From Beaufortia kweichowensis (lineage: Eukaryota; Chordata; Actinopteri; Cypriniformes; Gastromyzontidae), in the NCBI GenBank assembly GCA_019155185.1, contig CM032804.1:15161822-15225821 (forward strand): a stretch of DNA of 64,000 bases, given 5' to 3'. This document shows, piece by piece, positions 57,995 to 64,000 of this stretch. The notes beneath the pieces were generated by a model that saw nothing but the letters and a program-made list of their open reading frames with translations, ran no database searches and had not been told where the DNA came from. The position numbers were made by a program, and so were the translations under genes. Position 1 is the stretch's first letter; every line of letters starts with the position of its first letter.

Positions 57995-60900
57995 ATGCAG
58001 TCCTTCAGAGAGCGGAGTGGTTTCCATGGCAACCAGCACTGCTACCAGCAGGAATCCCAAGAATTATCACGCCTTGAGAGTTTTAGACATCATCACAGCC
58101 AGTCCAGACAGGGCTATGAGGCGCACTCTCTGGCTGCTGCAGGGATGTCCACAACGGGAGCAGTTTCTAAAGACTGTTATGGACAGCAGAACTATCCCAT
58201 TTACACCAGCACCAGTGTTACTCAGACTAAAAAATCCTATAGAGGAGCCAAAACTCCGAACCAGCATCTGCAGACTGGCTACAGCAATCACATGGGCCCT
58301 GGATACACAGCCCAGTATATGAGCGAAGGTCACTTACAGCAAAAATGGGATGAGTCAGCTCAGATGACCCAGTTTGAGCAGGATATGGTGGGACGACTGG
58401 AGTCCGGAGTCAGTAGGTCATCACAGTACCTAGAACAGAACTTGCTAGCTATTTCTCAAAGCCAGTGCCATCTCCCCTCACAGTCTTCTGCCCCTGTCTA
58501 CACAAGCCCTCATCAACAAGGCCTTCCACCCAATCCCGCACCAACTCCTTTAATGTATCCACAAGGGCACCTTCATTTCACTCAGCACTCACAACCTCCT
58601 TCCTCTTCAACATCTTATATAGAGAAATGTAATCCTGTGCCACAAGGCTTCAAAGGCTATGGTATGCAACCCAATGCCCAGTATGGAAGACAACTCAGCA
58701 GTCATAGCAATCTAAAGCAGAGTGGATATAGACCTCAAAATAATTTTGGTTACCAGCAGACTCCCTCAAGATCAGGATTTGAACAGGGCTCCCTGCAAGG
58801 AATGTCTGGTTCACAGGAGAACCTTCAGAAATTCCAGCACTTTAATCAGTCACAGCAAAATTACTGTATAACAGATATTTCTGTAAGGTCTCCGGAACAA
58901 TACTACCAGACCTGCAGTCCAAGTTCTAGTCATTCTCCTGCAAGGTCTGTGGGAAGATCTCCCTCATACAATTCCACCCCATCCCCCCTAATGCCAAACC
59001 CTGATTCATTCCAGTATGGTCAACCTCCCATTAACACTGGCACTTCCTCATCCACAGGTCTGCAAGACCAAGGCATGCTTATGCCCCCCCATACCCATGC
59101 ATCACCTAGTGTAAATCACCAGTCCCAGAGCTATTCTGGTTCCATGAAAGAACGGTTTTCTGAAAAGCTTCTATCCAACCCAAGTTTGTGGAGCCTGAAT
59201 GCCCTGACATCTCAGGTTGAGAATATCTCCAACAATGTCCAGCAGCTTCTTCTCTCTGAGGCCCTTATGGCCAACAAAAAGACTAGTAAACGAAACCATC
59301 CAAAAAAGGGAGAAGACTATCGAGGCCAGTTAAAGGATACTGAAGATTCATCTTGTTCTGATAACCAGCATGGTCCTCAGCCTTCTGAAGCTTACAGGTC
59401 CATGACAGCAGAATTACAGGAAGGAGGATACTCCAGCAGCACTGAGGAGCAGATGGAGAGAAGCTATTACTATTTTGGTCAGGACAAAGGTCAAGCACAC
59501 ACCCAGACACACTCACGAATGAGTCTTGACACAGTGTCTACCTGCTCCTTAAATTCAGCTGATGATATATCTGTCAGGTCTGGAGACTCAGTACGAAGTC
59601 TCCAGAGTGTAGTCTCTGAGGATAATCTCAACTGTGACCCCAGATTACAGAGTATATTGACTGGAGAGGAGCCCAACAGTTCTCTTAGGTGCATTAGAGA
59701 GGAGAGGTCTCCCATCAGTGCCCCAAGTCCTATGAAACAGGAGAGTAATTCACCACCAGATATAAAGCGTTTAGAGAGCACTCTAAAGGAGAACTTTGAG
59801 GAGTCAGCATGGACTGAAAGGATGGTTGAGGAGGAGGAAATTAGACAAAGAAGGCTGTCTGCAGAGCACAAGTGCAAAGGAGAAGTCACTGAGAAGCCAC
59901 AGAAGTGGTTGGAGGATAAAAAGAATCCTTCTATTTTTCATAAAATAAATAAAACAGTATTAGAAGAAGGTTACTCATATGAAACAGAAATAAATGATTA
60001 TCAAGGGCTGCAAAACAAATATGATTCAGATAAAGGTGACTCAGCACAGATGGATTGTTTTTCTGACCTTAATCACACAGTAAGCGAAGGCACAGAAATA
60101 AAGTCTGAAAATTTCAAATCAGAACCACAACTTGAAACTCTTGTGAAAACATCACCAGGTAGTTCAGGCATTGATTTGTATTTGTCAGAGAAAGAGGGGA
60201 ACTCAAAAGATGAAAATTCAGTAGATAGCCTAACTTGTACTGAGGGACCAATGGAAAGCCTTGAGGAGCAGCCGTCTACCTTTTCCCATAATTCCACAGA
60301 AGTAAAAGATGAAAAGGAAAGTCTGACATCCTCAGAGGAGATCCTTAATAATAGTGCAGGAAAACAAGAATCCTGTGCAGAAGTCTGCAGTACATTTGAA
60401 AAGATGGGCAACATGTCACAAGTCAACACAGAAACTGCACAAAGCTTTGCCCTAGACCCACAATACAGAGGCAGTGAAAGGAGGTCAGCTATATGTGACA
60501 TTGCACCTCAGCCTCACACTGTCAAGAGTGGCTTCTCAGCTCTCAATGAGAAAACAACACCTTTGGCTCAGGCTAGGGATCATCACATTGATCACAGTGA
60601 TGCAAAGGTACTGGAGCCTGACTCGCCTCAGTTGCCAGGCAAGTCAATACTGCACTCTGCACCATCCTGGGCTGACACCCCACCCTCCCCCAAGAAGGGA
60701 GATGAAGATATGGAGCCAGGCTTAAGCTGTCCCAGTGCAGTGACTCCATCAGCCAAACTAGAGCCTTTGACCCCATCTGCACAAACAAGAATATTTGGTA
60801 AGAAACATGCACGTGGCAGGAGGAGACTAATGCATTCAAGTGTAGGGATCAGAAGGCAGCTAAGTGTAGATCGAGACAGTGCTCCACCTTCTGCCCAAAA

Positions 60901-63715
60901 TCTCAGCATCCCCTTCAGCAAAAGCGCCCTTATTCCTGATCAGATGGAGACTGCTCATCAGGAAATTAGCAGTCAAACACCAAAACTTGTGACAGACAGT
61001 TTACCATCCCGGATGTGCACCCGCTCTTATGGTTCACAAAGCAGTCAAAAGATTTGCCCCCAAGAGAGAAGAAAACCAGGTCCAAAGCCTGGTCCGAAGC
61101 CAGGTTCAAAACTAGGTGTGAAGCCAGGCCCAAAACCTGGTCCAAAGACAAGCTTAAAACCAGGTCCAAAACCAGGTCTGAAACCTGGACCAAAGCCTGG
61201 CTCGAAATCTAGTTCAAAATCTGTTCCTAAACCAAGCTCAAAACCTGAAAAAATGTCCAGTATAAAACCTGGTCCCAAACCAGGCTTAAAATCCACAGGG
61301 TCCACAGAAGGTGCAAAACCTGGTTTAAAACCAGGGCCTAAGCCTGGTCCAAAACCCAGCTCTAAACCTGTATCAAAGACTGGGGCTTTACTAGGAGAAA
61401 AACCTGTTTCAATGCCAAGTAAAACCACTACAGAGTTAAAGCTGACTGAGGGATCAATGACTAAAGGCCCTGGTCGACCAAGAGGTCTCACTTCTAAGAT
61501 TAAAACAATGAAACCAGATAAAAATGCTCATATTATAACCGATCGTAAAAAGGACACAATATGTACAAGTGAACATATTCAGCAAAATATAACCACTGTG
61601 TTAACTCTGGGTACAGTTGTTGATATTGTGGACACCACTACAAATGAAATTGTGGGTTCCACTTTAGAATCTACTCTAGATAGCAAGTCTTCAGTAAAAG
61701 ATCAAAAGTCCATGGTGCTGAGATCAAGGAGACAAACAAAAGAAAAACTAACTGAAGAAAAAGAACAAGAGAATGATAAACCAAAAGAGATAAGTTCAGC
61801 AAACCTCACAGATACAAAAATACAAGACATTACTGTGGATCAGCCATGTGTGACTGAAACATCAATTCTTGACTTACCTAAGCAGACAGATGTCTCTAAA
61901 GCAACACTGCAACATTCTAATGAAGAGATTATTTCTATCAAAAGAAAATCCAGTTTACAGTCATCAGACCCCAAGAAAAGAAAGAAAGGTTTGAAAGTAA
62001 GCCAAACAAAGGCACAGGGGCCTCCATCAGAAAAAGTCGGCTTTCCAAAAGCAAAGCAAAAGAGAGACCAATATTTGCAAGCAGAATCTGTAATCAGCAC
62101 TGTGACCACAGATAACCCTACCACTGATGAAATCAGTGACATGCCTTCTGTACCTCCTCAGTGTCCAACTAAAACTAAATATTTGCCACCTCGAAAAGGC
62201 AGGGGGCTTAAATACGAAGCAATGGTTCAAAAAATCACATCCCCAGGGTCGAAAAAACAACCTCTAAATATTCAACCAGATATTGTGTCAGATGAATCAA
62301 CATCAAAACCACAGGTACCAGAGCAGGAGACAGTAAAGCCCCCTGAGGTGGCTCACGGGGAGGGTGAAAACACACTGAGAACACAAGAGGTCCAAAACAT
62401 AACAGGAGTTCAAACTCCAAGGAAGAAAAGGAGAAAGTGGGCCACTGTGGAGAGCAACGATGCACCAGATGTAGCCCTGGAGGCTGGGAGCCTCGTTATC
62501 AATACACCAAGGCTGGCCAAACAGAGAGCCATTAAAAATAACCATGAGATGCATCTGAAACAACGCAAGAGGAGGAAAAAAGGCATTGAACCACCAGATA
62601 GCACACCTGTTGAGGAGCAACAGGAGTCTGTCCAGACTGATATTCTACCCCCACCTCCATCCTCTTCCTCTCTTTCAGAAACAGTTGAACAAACACAGTA
62701 TGAGAAGCTACTACCAGAATTATGCCCACCACTCATAAAACCCAAAAGAGGCAGGCGGCCATCACTCAAAAAGAAACAAAAAGACTCAATACACACAGGA
62801 GATGACAAAGTAAAGGAGAAAAAAAAGTCTGGAGCAAAAAAAAAGATTCAAAAGGGCCTTAATGTCCTCAGAGTTGTTGTGAAAAGACCCAAGCCAAAAA
62901 CAAAAAGCCGCATGGATCCTCCTCCAACAGTGAAGGGAACACTATCAGACTTGCATCCAACACAGAGTGATGGCAAATGTTCTTTCAGACCATACGTACA
63001 CATTGACAGCTCTTTGGATCTAGCATCACTTTGTACAATCGTCAACAGGCCTGAGGAAGAGCAGATGCTCACCCAGGAAAGAAGAAAAAGCGCAGCTAAA
63101 ATAAAAAATGTAGTCACAGTTACCAAGACAATATCAAACTCCTCAATAATGCTCCAGGGGCCCATAGTTAACAAAAGCCTAACTGACAGGTGTCTTACTT
63201 GCTGCTTATGCAGAAAGCCAGCAAATTACAGAGAGCTTGGGGACTTGTGTGGTCCTTATTATCCTGAGAACTATATACCACGAAAAATGCAGTCTCTAAC
63301 ATACAGAAATGATTTTAGGCGAAGCAGTGACAGTGCACAAGAGATGAAGGTCAGCTGTAGTTCAGAACACATAAACTCACAGAGTGCTTGTGAAAATGCA
63401 CATCAGGAGGGAACAAATGAAGGGGGCTGCTTTCATCCCAGAAGAGGGAAAAAGGCAATTAGGAACCAATTTAGGACCCGCCCCACCTTGCGGATGAGGT
63501 TTAAAAAACTGCTACTGTTGCAGAGCAGACTTAGTGGAGCTGCTCCCTCTGCTGGTGAGGAGGGTAGTGGAACTACGTTGCCAAGATTGCAGATGGAAGC
63601 AGAGGCTAAAGAGCACTGGGCTCATGAAGCTTGTGCGATCTGGACCAGAGGCATAGTTCTGGTAGCAGGCCAACTCTATGGACTGAAGGAAGCTGCACAG
63701 AGTTCTGCACATGCA
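57995..63715 (+). CDS. rai1: RAI1, retinoic acid induced 1 (chromatin reader, main coding exon, 3' end outside window)
   Basis: RAI1 is a nuclear, dosage-sensitive transcriptional regulator (Smith-Magenis and Potocki-Lupski syndromes) that binds chromatin through an extended PHD finger. This exon holds 1907 codons, against 1906 residues for the whole human protein. The start MQSFRERSGFHG matches human RAI1. Landmarks: SPSSSHSPARSVGRSPSY near residue 309; TSQVENISNNVQQLLLSEA near 405; ERRSAICDIAP at 828; KPG repeats 1027-1130; AT-hook-like GPGRPRG 1158-1164; LPPRKGRGLKYEAMVQKITS near 1397; basic clusters near 1326, 1475 and 1525; ePHD Cys cluster from C1733 with GDLCGPYYPE; HWAHEACAIW from H1874. 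The frame reads 12 codons past a consensus donor (GCA|gtaagt at 63716) into intron, so the true exon ends at 63715 in phase 0. The rest of the PHD is downstream. The paralogue TCF20 is a weaker match. Confidence 0.97.
61073..61385 (+). repeat. rai1: 12-bp-unit coding minisatellite (KPGP repeats) in rai1
   Basis: About 104 codons made of variants of K-P-G-P, with 14 KPG triplets plus KPS and KTG variants. The underlying unit is a degenerate 12-mer (aaaccaggtcca, aagcctggtccg). Synonymous sites vary widely between units, so the array is old and under protein-level selection, or has been shuffled. Confidence 0.9.
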
Positions 63716-64000
63716 GTAAGTGTATCATTTATATTAATCACACAACAGTAATGATCCATGAAAACTCATCAGGACATTAAAATGGCTGTTTAAAATAGCA
63801 TACCTAGATGTGCAATTACTATCCCACAATGTACTTACCTTGACCTTCAAGTGTGACAACCAAACCAGAGACAATACCAACTTTAATTTATAACATTGCT
63901 TTTTTATGCATTTGATAAAACTACAAAGACCAAGTCTCTTTAATATCTATAAACAAAAACAAACTATTGTAATAATATATTAACTACTATTCCATAATAC
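63716..64000 (+). other. rai1: start of rai1 downstream intron
   Basis: Begins with the consensus donor gtaagtgt and runs AT-rich to the window end. No exon resembling the CSSCQEAGATIGC part of the PHD finger is seen, so the final rai1 exons lie outside. Confidence 0.8.

Noticed and set aside
61045..61491. 148-codon minus-strand Gly/Pro/Phe-rich frame
   Set aside because: Antisense shadow of the rai1 KPG repeat; the sense strand is the real gene.
63716..63751. Last 11 codons (VSVSFILITQQ) and stop of the long rai1 frame
   Set aside because: They follow a consensus splice donor and do not align with RAI1, so they are intron read-through, not a real C-terminus.

Overview
This window is vertebrate nuclear DNA, almost certainly from a teleost fish and probably a cyprinid. 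It is AT-rich and has long introns and long dinucleotide microsatellites. Its dispersed repeats are of kinds familiar from carp- and zebrafish-like genomes: tRNA-headed SINE pieces, AACGTT and GGTTCTTTAAAGAACC palindromic repeats, a 'GGGGAC...GTCCCC' repeat and a hAT-like MITE. There are no bacterial operons, CRISPR arrays or viral genes. The species call is inference from repeat texture and protein similarity.

Two protein-coding genes are supported, both on the + strand and both cut by the window edges. (1) fam20c, the secretory-pathway (Golgi) casein kinase. Its last seven coding exons lie at 17894-24753 and encode the C-terminal 295 residues, covering most of the kinase core. The splice phases add up to one open frame ending in TAG. 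The 5' exons are upstream, so bases 1-17893 are one long intron. (2) rai1 (retinoic acid induced 1), a chromatin-associated nuclear protein. A short non-coding 5' exon lies at 32991-33044, followed by a ~24.9-kb intron. The giant coding exon at 57995-63715 carries 1907 codons and stops at a splice donor. The end of the extended PHD finger lies beyond the window.

Layout: 1-17.9 kb, fam20c intron with candidate regulatory islands and repeats; 17.9-24.8 kb, fam20c 3' exons; 24.8-26.8 kb, probable 3' UTR with two possible polyadenylation signals; 26.8-32.5 kb, intergenic spacer with two CTCF-like motifs and an NRF1-like palindrome; about 32.5-33.0 kb, rai1 5' end; 33.0-58.0 kb, rai1 first intron with microsatellites, a large inverted repeat and several GC-richer islands; 58.0-63.7 kb, main rai1 exon; 63.7-64 kb, next intron.

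The two genes are not known to work together. One modifies secreted and biomineralisation proteins, the other is a transcriptional regulator. Their adjacency differs from human, where FAM20C is on 7p22 and RAI1 on 17p11.2. No clearly new biological system was found. The best second-look items are a KPG-rich tandem repeat inside Rai1, TCF20-like motifs kept in Rai1, a ~320-bp-arm inverted repeat in the rai1 intron, divergent CTCF-like motifs between the genes, and several intronic islands that look like regulatory DNA. Conservation could not be tested here.
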